A stretch of DNA of 64,000 nucleotides, taken from assembly GCF_003024525.3 (NCBI RefSeq), contig NZ_CP035934.2:2294001-2358000 (forward strand), in the 5' to 3' direction. Source of the DNA: Acinetobacter cumulans (GTDB lineage: Bacteria; Pseudomonadota; Gammaproteobacteria; Pseudomonadales; Moraxellaceae). Positions 10,325 through 19,432 of this stretch are shown here, piece after piece; the first letter of the stretch is position 1; every line of letters starts with the position of its first letter. A program made the translations under genes and the position numbers. The notes beneath the pieces were generated by a model that saw only the letters and a list, made by a program, of their open reading frames with translations, searched no databases and was not told the origin of the DNA.

Positions 10325-10747
10325 TTATGTAGTCCAATCAATTAAAATTGAATCTGACATGTGCGGATTCAATTTTCGGTCATAATATTTAAAGCAAACT
10401 TTTGCGCCCACTGGCATTTTTTGCAGCTCATCATCTATGCGTAAATGCCGTGTAAATTTTGCATGATTCACTAAAATTTCAACCCGCTCAAAAGGCTGTC
10501 TTTTGTTTTTATTGCCACTGCTCATATAACGCTGATAAGCCACAACTGTGCCACAAGCTTCAGAGCGAATATCGGTCTGCTGTGATGAATAATAAATATA
10601 GCCTGCCAGCAACGCTACTGCTGGGCCAAACAACAACACATACTGTTTTAAGGTCTGAGTTTCCACGCTACGAAAATGTAGCAGATACAACCAAGGCCAA
10701 ACTACAAGGCAAATGACGTCAGCTAAAATAAACAGCAGTGTCATCAT
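10325..10747 (-). CDS. Small membrane protein, paralog 3 of a tandem triplet
   Basis: A 140-residue protein with two N-terminal hydrophobic segments (about residues 4-24 and 36-54) and a soluble C-terminal domain of predicted beta structure. The C-terminal domain shares a pattern with the two genes upstream: S-x-ACG-x-V-x2-Y-x2-Y, then FERVEIL, then RHLRIDD, then VCFKYYDR near the end. Two adjacent ATGs (10747, 10744) are possible. It lies 36 bp after paralog 2 on the same strand, so it is the last gene of a three-gene operon. I do not recognise the family. Confidence 0.72.
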   Translation of the reverse strand: MMTLLFILADVICLVVWPWLYLLHFRSVETQTLKQYVLLFGPAVALLAGYIYYSSQQTDIRSEACGTVVAYQRYMSSGNKNKRQPFERVEILVNHAKFTRHLRIDDELQKMPVGAKVCFKYYDRKLNPHMSDSILIDWTT

Positions 10748-10783
10748 GTATTTAATTTCCTTAAGCTGTTGTGATAGACCAAA

Positions 10784-11200
10784 CTAACGATCAACCCATT
10801 TTAAAATTTTAGATTCAGCCAAATCTGGGTATGCAAATTTATCCAAATATTCAAAACAGACATAAGCACCTTTATCTTTACGACTCATATTGTCATCAAA
10901 GTGTAAGTGTCGATTATATTTTCGGTCGTCAAATAGAATCGTAATTCGCTCAAAATGATCATGCTTAGTTGAATAGGTCTTATAAAACTGCACAACACCG
11001 CATGCCTGTGACGGTAAAATTACTTTTTCTTCTTTTAAATACGTAGCTAAAGCTAAAATTAAACAACCCGGCAACACAGCATAATATGGATAAGTATCGC
11101 GATGATTTTTATCCTTTAATTTGGGCACAATAAAAATAACCGTCATAAATGGGACGATCACCAAAGTCAGCAAACCAATAAAAACCATCATGCCAAACAT
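10784..11200 (-). CDS. Small membrane protein, paralog 2 of a tandem triplet
   Basis: A 138-residue protein with the same layout as its neighbours: two N-terminal membrane segments (about 5-25 and 39-55), then a C-terminal domain with SQACGVVQFYKTY, FERITIL, YNRHLHFDD and VCFEYLDKF. It is the shortest of the three because the loop between the first and second conserved blocks is reduced. It starts 21 bp after paralog 1. The two invariant cysteines (ACG/ACA and VCF) may pair in the periplasm, which is inference. Function unknown. Confidence 0.72.
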   Translation of the reverse strand: MFGMMVFIGLLTLVIVPFMTVIFIVPKLKDKNHRDTYPYYAVLPGCLILALATYLKEEKVILPSQACGVVQFYKTYSTKHDHFERITILFDDRKYNRHLHFDDNMSRKDKGAYVCFEYLDKFAYPDLAESKILKWVDR

Positions 11201-11221
11201 GATTCCCCTCTAAATGAGCTG

Positions 11222-11683
11222 CTAAGGCGCGAGCCACTCAACAATGTTTGAACTTTTTAAATGTGAATATTTAAAGCGGTCATAAAAGCGGAAACATACT
11301 CTTTCATTCACTTGCTTACGCGCCAAACCCGCATCAAAGCGCATATCGCGGGTATAGGCTGAACCTTCAAATTTTAATAAAATTTTTTCATAGGGATTGC
11401 AACGCGTCTGAGCTCTACCACTACAGTTCTCATAATGCTTATAGCCCACTACGACAGCACATGCTTTTGAAAGTACCATGGGCTTTTCTTTTTTCATCGA
11501 CATGCCAACATGATAAGACACTCCCCCAAACACCAACATTAAGCCCATCACCACAAAGGGAAAGACTGCCCATTTTTCCCCTTCTTTTTCGGCTTTGGGC
11601 AAATACACCACTAAGCTTGCAATAAATCCAAAGAAACAAAAGAAAAATAAAATTAACCCTAAAATAATCAAAAAATTAGACAT
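11222..11683 (-). CDS. Small membrane protein, paralog 1 of a tandem triplet
   Basis: A 153-residue protein with two N-terminal membrane segments (about 4-26 and 38-60) and a C-terminal domain carrying SKACAVVVGYKHY, YEKILLKF, TRDMRFDAG and VCFRFYDRF, aligning with the two genes downstream. It has an extra Cys pair in the loop (NCSGRAQTRC). The frame is open to 11722, but the ATG at 11683 follows GGAAT and begins the first membrane helix. It is the first gene of the triplet, starting just after the sohB-like gene's terminator, so the triplet probably has its own promoter. Function unknown. Confidence 0.72.
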   Translation of the reverse strand: MSNFLIILGLILFFFCFFGFIASLVVYLPKAEKEGEKWAVFPFVVMGLMLVFGGVSYHVGMSMKKEKPMVLSKACAVVVGYKHYENCSGRAQTRCNPYEKILLKFEGSAYTRDMRFDAGLARKQVNERVCFRFYDRFKYSHLKSSNIVEWLAP

Positions 11684-11740
11684 GATTCCAGTCGATATTT
11701 CACTTAAAGAGCAATCTACCACATTCGTTTATCTTTCCAT

Positions 11741-11763
11741 AAAAAAAGCCCACCAAAGTGAGC
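11741..11763 (-). terminator. Rho-independent terminator after the S49 peptidase gene
   Basis: On the minus strand GCTCAC/GTGGGC (11763-11748, one G-T pair, TTTG loop) is followed by seven T. Confidence 0.8.
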
Positions 11764-11790
11764 TTTAAATACATCATAACCAAAACAATT

Positions 11791-12753
11791 TTAGAGTTTT
11801 GGATCACGCAACTGCACCAGACTCGAATTGGCTTTACTCAATGACTCCATCACTTTAGACATTACCGCAGGCACCAATGAATCTGCCATTTGCGCTGCCT
11901 GCAAGCCTAGTTTTTCACCCAAAGTCGGTTTTTTACGTGTCTGGATCAGGTACACATCATGCTGTGGTAATAAGCCTAATAAGTATTCATCTGATGTTTT
12001 AAGTTGATCCACCAAATTCAGATCAATTGCATCTTGGCCATACCAATGCTCGCCAGTTGCCACTTTTTCTACATTCAATTGCGGACGGTATTTTTCCACA
12101 AAGTGTTTGAATAAGTTATGCGTTTGTTGCAATTCTTCTTCAAACTTGGCTTTGCCTTCAGCGGTATTTTCACCAAACATGGTGACAGTACGTTTGAATT
12201 GGCCAGCTGTATATAACTCAAAGTCGATATGCTTTTCTTTTAGCAAGCGGTTGAAGTTCGGCACTTGTGCAACCACACCAATTGAACCGACAACTGCAAA
12301 CGGCGCAGATACAATTTCAGATGCAATACATGCCATCATATAGCCACCGCTGGCAGCCACTTTATCTACACAAATAGTTAAATGGAAACCTGCGTCACGT
12401 AGGCGAACAAGTTGCGCAGCAGCCAAACCATAGCCATGAACCATGCCTCCAGGGCTTTCTAAACGAAGCACGACACGGTCACGCCCTGCTTTTGCAGTGG
12501 CTAAAATTAAAGTAATTTCTTCACGTAAACTCGCAACAGCAGATGCAGCTGTATCGCCATTAAAATCTAAGACATAAATTTTTTCATTGGTCTTTTTACG
12601 TGCACGCGCTTCTTTTGACAGTTGCTGTGTCAATTGCAAGAGCTCAAATTTTGAAGCAGTAGTTTGCGCAATTTTTTTTCTTTGTTCATTAATACGCGCA
12701 TTCAAATGACTGATGCGAATTTCTGCAGGCAGTTTAGATGTATGAAATAACAT
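11791..12753 (-). CDS. SohB-like S49-family serine peptidase
   Basis: A 320-residue peptidase of the S49 (SppA/SohB) family, which uses a Ser-Lys dyad. The catalytic Ser135 lies in AASGGYMMA and Lys187 in GQFKRTVTMF. The Clp-fold core (VVLRLESPGGMVHGYGLAA, VGSIGVV) is intact. Unlike E. coli SohB, the N-terminus has no obvious membrane helix and instead reads as a charged helical segment (residues 10-55), so location is uncertain. The ATG at 12753 follows a GAGAAAAG stretch; an in-frame TTG at 12771 is less likely. A terminator follows, separating it from the triplet downstream. Confidence 0.85.
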   Translation of the reverse strand: MLFHTSKLPAEIRISHLNARINEQRKKIAQTTASKFELLQLTQQLSKEARARKKTNEKIYVLDFNGDTAASAVASLREEITLILATAKAGRDRVVLRLESPGGMVHGYGLAAAQLVRLRDAGFHLTICVDKVAASGGYMMACIASEIVSAPFAVVGSIGVVAQVPNFNRLLKEKHIDFELYTAGQFKRTVTMFGENTAEGKAKFEEELQQTHNLFKHFVEKYRPQLNVEKVATGEHWYGQDAIDLNLVDQLKTSDEYLLGLLPQHDVYLIQTRKKPTLGEKLGLQAAQMADSLVPAVMSKVMESLSKANSSLVQLRDPKL

Positions 12754-12890
12754 AATATTTTCTTTTCTCAAATCGGCACGAGGCTTATATTTTTAGATTA
12801 GGCCAATTGTATGTTTTTTCAATAGCATTTTTGCGAATTACACCTTTTTCTCGATACTTGCTATTTTAAAGCACACTTGCTGGCTCAAAC

Positions 12891-13568
12891 TTAGACATCT
12901 TCCGCAACTTGTTGTTCATCTTTTTCGAGTGCTTTACGTAATGCTCGCTCTGCCTGAACATGCAACAACATATCTTGACGGTCAACCTCTGTCACAGCAA
13001 ATAACCGAACATATAAGCAAAAGATCATATAGTAAAATACCCCAATGAGTGCGGCATTGATCGGCCACCATGTTTGAATCCAAAAATAACCGCGATGACT
13101 CGACTAGTTCGGGGTCAAAACTGAATACATCAGGATTAAAACTACAATAATCATCATGCAAACCAGTCCTTCCGAAAGCCAACTGTCTAGCAATGCCTTT
13201 TTACCCTGCGCTTCTGCTTTTAGAAATCTGTTCATTTTAAACTGCGCATGTGCCCGCGTATATTCACGCCATGCTTGTCGCCCTTCGCCTTGCTCGAACT
13301 GACGATGAATTAAAATATAAAGTACGGGCCCCATGATAATAATGGCGATCACAAATACATCGTACAACCAGCGGTGATAATTACTCATACCCGCACTGGA
13401 TGCCGTTGCAAATAATCCATCATGAGGCACAAAAACAGCTAAAATCAGGCTGACTGCAACCATAAATATCGCAACAGCATGTGCAATATAAGCTGTCCCA
13501 AAAACAGCTCTGAAATATTTCTTTTGCGTCTGTTTTAATAATTCAGCTTGCTGTTTATCTGGAGTCAT
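12891..13568 (-). pseudogene. Four-helix membrane protein interrupted by an in-frame TAG stop
   Basis: The first 154 codons end at TAG (13106-13104), but the same frame stays open for another 70 codons to TAA at 12891. The total of 225 codons equals its 224-residue paralog at 13797-14471. The homology continues across the stop: before it VPHDGLFATASSAGMSNYHR matches IPHEGLFATSQSTGMTNYHR, and after it YFWIQTWWPINA matches SFWILAWWPINA. The lesion is therefore a single nonsense codon, with no frameshift. It may be a recent pseudogene, a truncated functional form, or a read error. About four membrane helices are expected; the last would be lost. Function unknown. Confidence 0.82.
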
Positions 13569-13796
13569 GCGCTTCTTATGCCATGTTTAAAAACGTCACA
13601 ATACAACAAATGGTATAAATAAATATTTGTATATAATAATTTTATTAAAAAAATTTCAAATTTTTTAAGTATTAAATTATTCCAATCACAACATAAGCCT
13701 AAATCATCGTGTTCAAAATGTTCCACTGCATTATTTAGCCCCCAACCGACCCAATTAAAAATATCTTTTAGATATATTGAACTTACACAGTCAGTG

Positions 13797-14471
13797 CTAG
13801 ACCTGTTCTTCGGAGCTATCCTTTTGGAGCATGCTTTTCTTGGCCTGTCTTTGTGCTTCGCGTTTTAATTTTAGAAAATGCTTATGCATATCTTCCGTAG
13901 AAAAAAGCTTTAAGAAAAGATAACTTTGACAACAATATAATGCCCATATAATTAGAGCGTTAATAGGCCACCATGCCAAAATCCAAAATGATGATTTGTA
14001 GGCTCCTGCAAATGGTGTCATCCATACATACATTGCAATCACGCCAACCGTAAACCCTAATAACACTGCGTAAAATAAGATTTTACTTGAATATAGGATC
14101 GTCACTTTCGACTGCGATTGTGCATATTGATATTCTCTAAACCGCTCTTCTGCACTGATTTTAGTGGCGCAGTGCCATAGACGACGAAATTTCACATCAT
14201 GTTTTTTGTGCTGTAAACGCAAAAAAATCACCACGCCTGTAATACATGAGCTAATCACATAAACATCATATAACCAGCGGTGATAATTGGTCATACCCGT
14301 ACTTTGGGATGTGGCAAATAAACCTTCATGCGGTATAAACATCGCTACGATCAAGCTCATCATGACCATCAGGGAAGCATAGAGTTTGCCAAAATGTACT
14401 GTACCAAATAAAGCTTTATTCACTGAAGCTTGAATCTCTTCAGCCAATGCTTGTTGGTTGGAATATTTCAT
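13797..14471 (-). CDS. Four-helix membrane protein of unknown function (intact paralog)
   Basis: A 224-residue protein with four hydrophobic segments: about 28-45, 70-88, 128-150 and 160-182. The conserved stretch between the first two (IPHEGLFATSQSTGMTNYHR followed by WLYDVYVI) is shared with the interrupted paralog at 12891-13568. The C-terminal 40 residues are basic and predicted coiled-coil (EDMHKHFLKLKREAQRQAKK), probably cytoplasmic. I do not recognise the family. It lies upstream of its paralog, separated by 228 bp of AT-rich DNA with no gene, so the pair looks like a tandem duplication. Confidence 0.75.
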   Translation of the reverse strand: MKYSNQQALAEEIQASVNKALFGTVHFGKLYASLMVMMSLIVAMFIPHEGLFATSQSTGMTNYHRWLYDVYVISSCITGVVIFLRLQHKKHDVKFRRLWHCATKISAEERFREYQYAQSQSKVTILYSSKILFYAVLLGFTVGVIAMYVWMTPFAGAYKSSFWILAWWPINALIIWALYCCQSYLFLKLFSTEDMHKHFLKLKREAQRQAKKSMLQKDSSEEQV

Positions 14472-14521
14472 ATTGCTTTATATTCATGTTCATATCTTAA
14501 ATATTAAGCAATCAGCATAAC

Positions 14522-14551
14522 AAAAAAAACAGAGCCCTAAGACTCTGTTTT
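14522..14551 (-). terminator. Rho-independent terminator of the pst operon
   Basis: AAAACAGAG (14526-14534) pairs with CTCTGTTTT (14543-14551); read on the minus strand it ends in eight T. No phoU lies between pstB and this terminator. Confidence 0.88.
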
Positions 14552-14574
14552 TAAAAAATTTTAAATAATCCAAA

Positions 14575-15501
14575 TTAACCGAAACGGCCGGTAATATAAG
14601 CTTCAGTTAACTGATGGTCCGGTTGCGTAAATACTTTTTCGGTTGAGTTTACTTCAATCAAGTCACCCAAATGGAAGTATGCAGTACGGTCTGATACGCG
14701 TGCTGCCTGTTGCATTGAGTGTGTCACAATCGCAATGGTGTATTGTGTAGAAAGCTCTGAAATTAACTCTTCGACTTTAGCCGTTGCAATTGGGTCGAGT
14801 GCAGAACATGGCTCATCCATTAAAATCACTTCAGGTGAAACCGCAATCGTACGCGCAATACATAAACGTTGTTGCTGACCGCCAGATAAGCCTGTACCAG
14901 GCTGGCTAAGACGATCTTTTACTTCGTCCCATAAGCCAGCTTTACGTAAACTATTTTCTACAATTTCTTCCATGTCGTATTTATCACGTGCTAGGCCATG
15001 TAATTTTGGACCGTATGCCACGTTATCAAAAATTGACTTTGGAAATGGATTTGGCTTTTGGAAAACCATACCGACTTGAGCACGTAGTAATACCACGTCC
15101 AAATTCGGATCATAAATGTCTTGGTTGTCCAGCATCACCTTACCCGTTACACGACAGCTATCAATCGTGTCATTCATACGGTTTAAGGTACGTAAAAATG
15201 TAGACTTACCACAGCCTGATGGACCAATAAAAGCAATCACTTCATTTTCATAAATATTGAGATCAATGCCTTTAATTGCTTCAGCTTCATCATAATAAAC
15301 ATGCACATCTGTTGTGCTCAATTTTACATTTGCACTCTTTGCATCTTTTTTTGCAGAAGCTTGCGTATCAAATTGAGAGACAAAAGACGTTGCAGGAGCT
15401 TGAGCGACTGCGTCATCAGACGTAAATTGCGTTTCGTTTTGATTCACTGACTTATCCTGATTTGAGGAATTCGTTGTAGATGTTGCCGTTGCTGTATTCA
15501 T
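14575..15501 (-). CDS. pstB: Phosphate ABC transporter ATP-binding protein
   Basis: ATPase subunit of the high-affinity phosphate importer PstSCAB. The 308-residue product has Walker [10 protein letters not shown] at 93-101, the ABC signature LSGGQQQR, Walker [14 protein letters not shown] and the H-loop IVTHSMQQA. The first about 57 residues are a low-complexity Thr/Ser/Gln/Asp-rich extension not present in E. coli PstB (about 257 aa); an AGGATT ribosome-binding site supports the long start. It begins 12 bp after pstA, as the last gene of the operon. Confidence 0.97.
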   Translation of the reverse strand: MNTATATSTTNSSNQDKSVNQNETQFTSDDAVAQAPATSFVSQFDTQASAKKDAKSANVKLSTTDVHVYYDEAEAIKGIDLNIYENEVIAFIGPSGCGKSTFLRTLNRMNDTIDSCRVTGKVMLDNQDIYDPNLDVVLLRAQVGMVFQKPNPFPKSIFDNVAYGPKLHGLARDKYDMEEIVENSLRKAGLWDEVKDRLSQPGTGLSGGQQQRLCIARTIAVSPEVILMDEPCSALDPIATAKVEELISELSTQYTIAIVTHSMQQAARVSDRTAYFHLGDLIEVNSTEKVFTQPDHQLTEAYITGRFG

Positions 15502-15513
15502 GTTTTAATCCTA

Positions 15514-16905
15514 TTACCAACGAACTTCAAATTTCTTTCGTAACCAAATAGCCAAGCTATTTAAGCCAATCATGAGTGCCAACAGTACAATAATGGCTGC
15601 TGCTGTTCTGCCCTCAAAGAAGTTACGCATTTCATTACCCTGCCATAAAAAGATTTGCACAGGTAATGCTGAAGATTGATCCAATGGTGTTGCAGGTACA
15701 CTGGCAACAAATGCACTCATACCAATTAATAGCAGCGGTGCGGTCTCACCCAGTGCTTGCGCCACACCAATAATTGCACCTGTTAAAATCCCGGGTAAGG
15801 CCAAAGGCAATACATGGTGGAATACGGTTTGTAAACGTGATGCACCCAAGCCTAAAGCAGCTTGACGAATTGAAGGTGGCACAGCTTTAAGTGATGCACG
15901 TGTGGTAATAATGACTGTCGGAAGTGTCATTAAGCTTAAAACCAAACCACCTACCAACGGTGCAGATAGAGGTAAATGTAACCAGCCGATAAAAATTGAA
16001 GCGCCCAGCAAACCAAATACAATCGATGGAACTGCAGCCAAGTTATTAATATTCACTTCAATCACGTCTGTGATCCAGTTTTTAGGTGCAAACTCTTCGA
16101 GGTAAATTGCCGAAGCAACACCAATTGGAATTGAGATCACAATTACAATGAGCATCATGAATAACGAGCCCATAAATGCACCTGCTAAGCCTGAAGTTGC
16201 AGGTGAACTACGTGAGTCTGGGCTGGTGAAAATATTGGTGTTAAACGTATTGCTAATAATGCCTTGCGCTTTTAACTGGTCTGCCAATTGACGTACTTCT
16301 GGGCTCAACTGTTGTTGATCATCTGGCAATGAACGATTGATATTCCCCGCCAACCATACATCCACATTCGCATCAGCTAAAATTTTCAGGTCTTCTTTTT
16401 TACCCACCAAAGATGGATCCGCAAAGACCATATCGCGTAAACGATAAGCTTCTGAACTGGTATATAAACTCGTTAAATCGTCACGTTTTGCTTCAAGCGC
16501 TTTGTCTTTTGAAATAAGGCCGTTAACGATCAGCGCATCCCAATCTACCATGCCCATTTCAGTTTGCCATGCAATATAGCGTTCTTGATAATGTGCTGGT
16601 GCTTCTCCCGTTTTTTGAACTGGCTTAGGTCCTGCTGTAATAATCGTTGGATCAAAATAGACAGGCACATTCATCGAGCTTTGCCAAAATGCTGGAAGAC
16701 CTTTAATTAAGATACTTCCAAATAACAAGACAACAAAACACAAGCCCGTAATGACCGCTGAAAAGCCAAAGATACGAAATGCTTTTTCTTTACGATGACG
16801 CTTTGACAAAGAACTTTCGATAATTTTTTTACGCTTTTCTCGTTGCTCTGCTGCAACACGTGGATCCAATGCCTGATCCATAGAAGATGTATTTGAAGTA
16901 CTCAT
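15514..16905 (-). CDS. pstA: Phosphate ABC transporter permease PstA (long form)
   Basis: Inner-membrane permease subunit of PstSCAB. At 463 residues it is much longer than E. coli PstA (296 aa). After the first membrane helix (about 46-68) there is a periplasmic segment of roughly 165 residues before the usual five-helix MetI-type permease domain. The EAA-type cytoplasmic loop is present (IRQAALGLGASRLQTVFHHV). The long form with an N-terminal insert is known in many Proteobacteria. Its ATG overlaps the pstC stop by one base (TAATG), indicating translational coupling. Confidence 0.96.
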   Translation of the reverse strand: MSTSNTSSMDQALDPRVAAEQREKRKKIIESSLSKRHRKEKAFRIFGFSAVITGLCFVVLLFGSILIKGLPAFWQSSMNVPVYFDPTIITAGPKPVQKTGEAPAHYQERYIAWQTEMGMVDWDALIVNGLISKDKALEAKRDDLTSLYTSSEAYRLRDMVFADPSLVGKKEDLKILADANVDVWLAGNINRSLPDDQQQLSPEVRQLADQLKAQGIISNTFNTNIFTSPDSRSSPATSGLAGAFMGSLFMMLIVIVISIPIGVASAIYLEEFAPKNWITDVIEVNINNLAAVPSIVFGLLGASIFIGWLHLPLSAPLVGGLVLSLMTLPTVIITTRASLKAVPPSIRQAALGLGASRLQTVFHHVLPLALPGILTGAIIGVAQALGETAPLLLIGMSAFVASVPATPLDQSSALPVQIFLWQGNEMRNFFEGRTAAAIIVLLALMIGLNSLAIWLRKKFEVRW

Positions 16906-18284
16906 TATTCGTATTGCTCACGGTATTTGCGCACGATATACAGTGCAACAATGTTGAGACCCAAGGTAATCACAAATAAGGTTAAACCCAATGCGAATGC
17001 CACCAACGCCTGCGGACTAGCAAAATCTGTATCGCCCGTTAACTGATTCACAATGGTAATCGTCACTGTTGATACTGCTTCTAAAGGGTTCACATGGAGA
17101 AGTGGGCTATTACCTGCAGCCAATACCACAATCATGGTTTCACCAATCGCACGTGAAGCGGCCAATAAGAATGCCCCAATGATGCCCGGCAATGCTGCTG
17201 GAAGTACCACTTGGCGGATGGTTTCAGATTTGGTTGCCCCTAAACCCAATGAACCATCACGCAGTGCACGAGGTACTTGAGTAATAATGTCGTCTGAAAG
17301 TGAAGACACAAAAGGAATAATCATAATGCCCATGACGAAACCCGCGGTAAGCGCACTCGTAGCATTAATGTCTAAGCCGATATAAGCCCCCATTTGTTTA
17401 ATAAATGGGCCAATAATCATTAGTGCAAACACACCGTAGACGATGGTTGGAATACCCGCTAATACTTCAATTGCTGGTTTTGCCCAAGCTCTAAAACTCG
17501 GTTTAGCATATTCGGCTAAGTAAATAGCAATCATCAAACCAACTGGTACTGCAACAAGTAATGCAATACCACTGACCATCAACGTACCCCACAGCAATGG
17601 CAATAAACCATAACTGCCTTCGGCATTACCCGAGGTACTAAAGCCTGGATTCCATACCGTACCAAAGAAGAAATCCATTGGGCTCACAAAACTAAAAAAG
17701 CGCATTGCTTCGCTAAACATCGACATTACAATGCCGACCGTTGTTAAAATTGCCACGCCCGAACATAGTGCTAAGCCAATATTCAGTACTTTTTCGACTT
17801 GGTTACGTGCACGAAATTGCGATGCAACACGACGCTTCGCCCAGACCAATCCTAATAGCGCACTACACAGGACCACGGCCAATTTTGCAAAAGAGCCGAT
17901 CGACTCCACGTGTTTTAAATGTTCTGCAGCTGCTATTTCATATTGAGCAGGCGTATCACTCACACCAAAGCCCGAAGCAATCGCTTGTACACGATCAATC
18001 AGCACACTAATACTTGCTGGATCCATAGTGGCTTTAATTTGCTCAGGCACATTGCTTAGCACTACATGCTTAAAAATGCTAGGTTCAACAATATTCCAAA
18101 CAATCAAAATTAAAAAAGCTGGGATACCACACCAAAGTGCAACCAACGCGCCATAATAGCCTGGACGCGAATGCAGCATTGCCGAATTATTTCCCTTGCC
18201 AGCCAAGTTACGGCTTTTGGTTAAACCAACCTGATAGGCTATTGCTACAATTGCCAGTAGCACCCCTATAAGCAGTAGATTCAT
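16905..18284 (-). CDS. pstC: Phosphate ABC transporter permease PstC (long form)
   Basis: Second permease subunit of PstSCAB. The 459-residue product has two N-terminal membrane helices and a roughly 60-residue periplasmic stretch, then a third helix and the MetI-type permease core. The core contains the EAA-type loop (LRDGSLGLGATKSETIRQVV) and AGIPTIVYGVFAL. It is longer than E. coli PstC (319 aa), in step with the long PstA beside it, suggesting the extra periplasmic segments of the two subunits co-evolved (inference). A GGTGGAGAG ribosome-binding site precedes the ATG. Confidence 0.96.
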   Translation of the reverse strand: MNLLLIGVLLAIVAIAYQVGLTKSRNLAGKGNNSAMLHSRPGYYGALVALWCGIPAFLILIVWNIVEPSIFKHVVLSNVPEQIKATMDPASISVLIDRVQAIASGFGVSDTPAQYEIAAAEHLKHVESIGSFAKLAVVLCSALLGLVWAKRRVASQFRARNQVEKVLNIGLALCSGVAILTTVGIVMSMFSEAMRFFSFVSPMDFFFGTVWNPGFSTSGNAEGSYGLLPLLWGTLMVSGIALLVAVPVGLMIAIYLAEYAKPSFRAWAKPAIEVLAGIPTIVYGVFALMIIGPFIKQMGAYIGLDINATSALTAGFVMGIMIIPFVSSLSDDIITQVPRALRDGSLGLGATKSETIRQVVLPAALPGIIGAFLLAASRAIGETMIVVLAAGNSPLLHVNPLEAVSTVTITIVNQLTGDTDFASPQALVAFALGLTLFVITLGLNIVALYIVRKYREQYE

Positions 18285-18382
18285 GTACTCTCCACCATTT
18301 TTTCAATTTTCATTATTTGAAAAAAATGTATTTGCAAAAAGCCAATGACAGGTTTCCCTGCCATCAGCCAATGGTCTTTCTA

Positions 18383-19408
18383 TTACTTAACCGCTTTACC
18401 TGCTTTAAAGTCAGCAAGTACTTTTGCACGTTCTTTGTCAGACATAGAAATTAAGCCAGCTTTTTCTAACTTAGAGCCTTTGCCTGTCACTTTTTTGCTA
18501 ATAAAGAATTCTGTGTATTCTTTTAAGCCTTTAATTGCTTTTAAGTGCTCGCCTTTCACGTAGAAGAACAATGGACGAGATACTGGGTAAGAACCGTTTA
18601 GAATCGTTTTCTCAGAAGGTACAACATTGTTTACTGTCGCAACACGTAGCTTGTCACGGTTTTGGTCATAGAAACCTAAACCAAATACACCCACTGCACT
18701 TGGAGAGGTTTTCAAACGTGCTAATGTTTCTGTGTAATCGCCAGCAATTTCAATGACCTTGCCGTCTTTACGGAAGTTAGAACATGCTTTTTTCTGCGCG
18801 TCTTTATCTAATTTTGCGAAAGCTTCATAAGTTTCACAGCCAGCATCAACCATTTTCTCTTGGAACACTTCACGTGTACCGTGGTTAGATGCAGGAATCA
18901 CTAAAGTGATCGGTTCATTTGGTAAAGATTTATCAATTTGATTCCAACGTGTGTACGGGTTAGGAATCATTTTGCCATTAGCAGGAAGCTCTGCGGCTAA
19001 AGCTGCAAATACATGCTGTGGACGTAATTTATAGGCAGCTTTATGTGAGTTAGATGCGAATACAATGCCGTCATAACCAATTTTGATTTCTAATACTTGA
19101 TTTACACCAGCTTTTTTACAAGCAGCTAATTCAGTATCTTTAATTTTGCGTGATGCGTTTGCGATATCAATTGTATTATCACCCACACCATTACAGAATT
19201 GTTTCAAACCACCTGAAGTACCGCCAGAACCAACAACTGGTGTTTTAAATTGTGGGAATGTGTTGCCAAATTCTTCCGCTGCAATACTTGCATACGGTAA
19301 AACTGTAGAAGAACCAGCGATTTGAATCGTGTCACGCGCAGCGTTTGCAGTTGTTGCTACAGCCGCGCCAGTTAGTGCCAATGCAAGTGCGATATTATTG
19401 AAGCGCAT
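18383..19408 (-). CDS. pstS: Periplasmic phosphate-binding protein
   Basis: Substrate-binding subunit of PstSCAB; captures phosphate in the periplasm. The product has a signal peptide (MRFNNIALALALTGAAVATT, cleavage near ANA) and phosphate-pocket motifs: IAGSSTVLPYA near the mature N-terminus and VGSGGTSGGLKQFC. Of three in-frame ATGs (19432, 19414, 19408), the one at 19408 is chosen because GAGAG lies 6 nt upstream and it directly starts the signal peptide. It is the first gene of the operon, and a triple Pho box lies 93-121 bp upstream. Confidence 0.96.
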   Translation of the reverse strand: MRFNNIALALALTGAAVATTANAARDTIQIAGSSTVLPYASIAAEEFGNTFPQFKTPVVGSGGTSGGLKQFCNGVGDNTIDIANASRKIKDTELAACKKAGVNQVLEIKIGYDGIVFASNSHKAAYKLRPQHVFAALAAELPANGKMIPNPYTRWNQIDKSLPNEPITLVIPASNHGTREVFQEKMVDAGCETYEAFAKLDKDAQKKACSNFRKDGKVIEIAGDYTETLARLKTSPSAVGVFGLGFYDQNRDKLRVATVNNVVPSEKTILNGSYPVSRPLFFYVKGEHLKAIKGLKEYTEFFISKKVTGKGSKLEKAGLISMSDKERAKVLADFKAGKAVK

Positions 19409-19432
19409 TCTCATCTCTCTCAGTTGATGCAT

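Noticed and set aside
10325..14471. Mobile element or defence island in the membrane-protein block
   Set aside because: No transposase, integrase, direct repeats, tRNA or known defence domain; the genes look chromosomal and unlinked to mobility.
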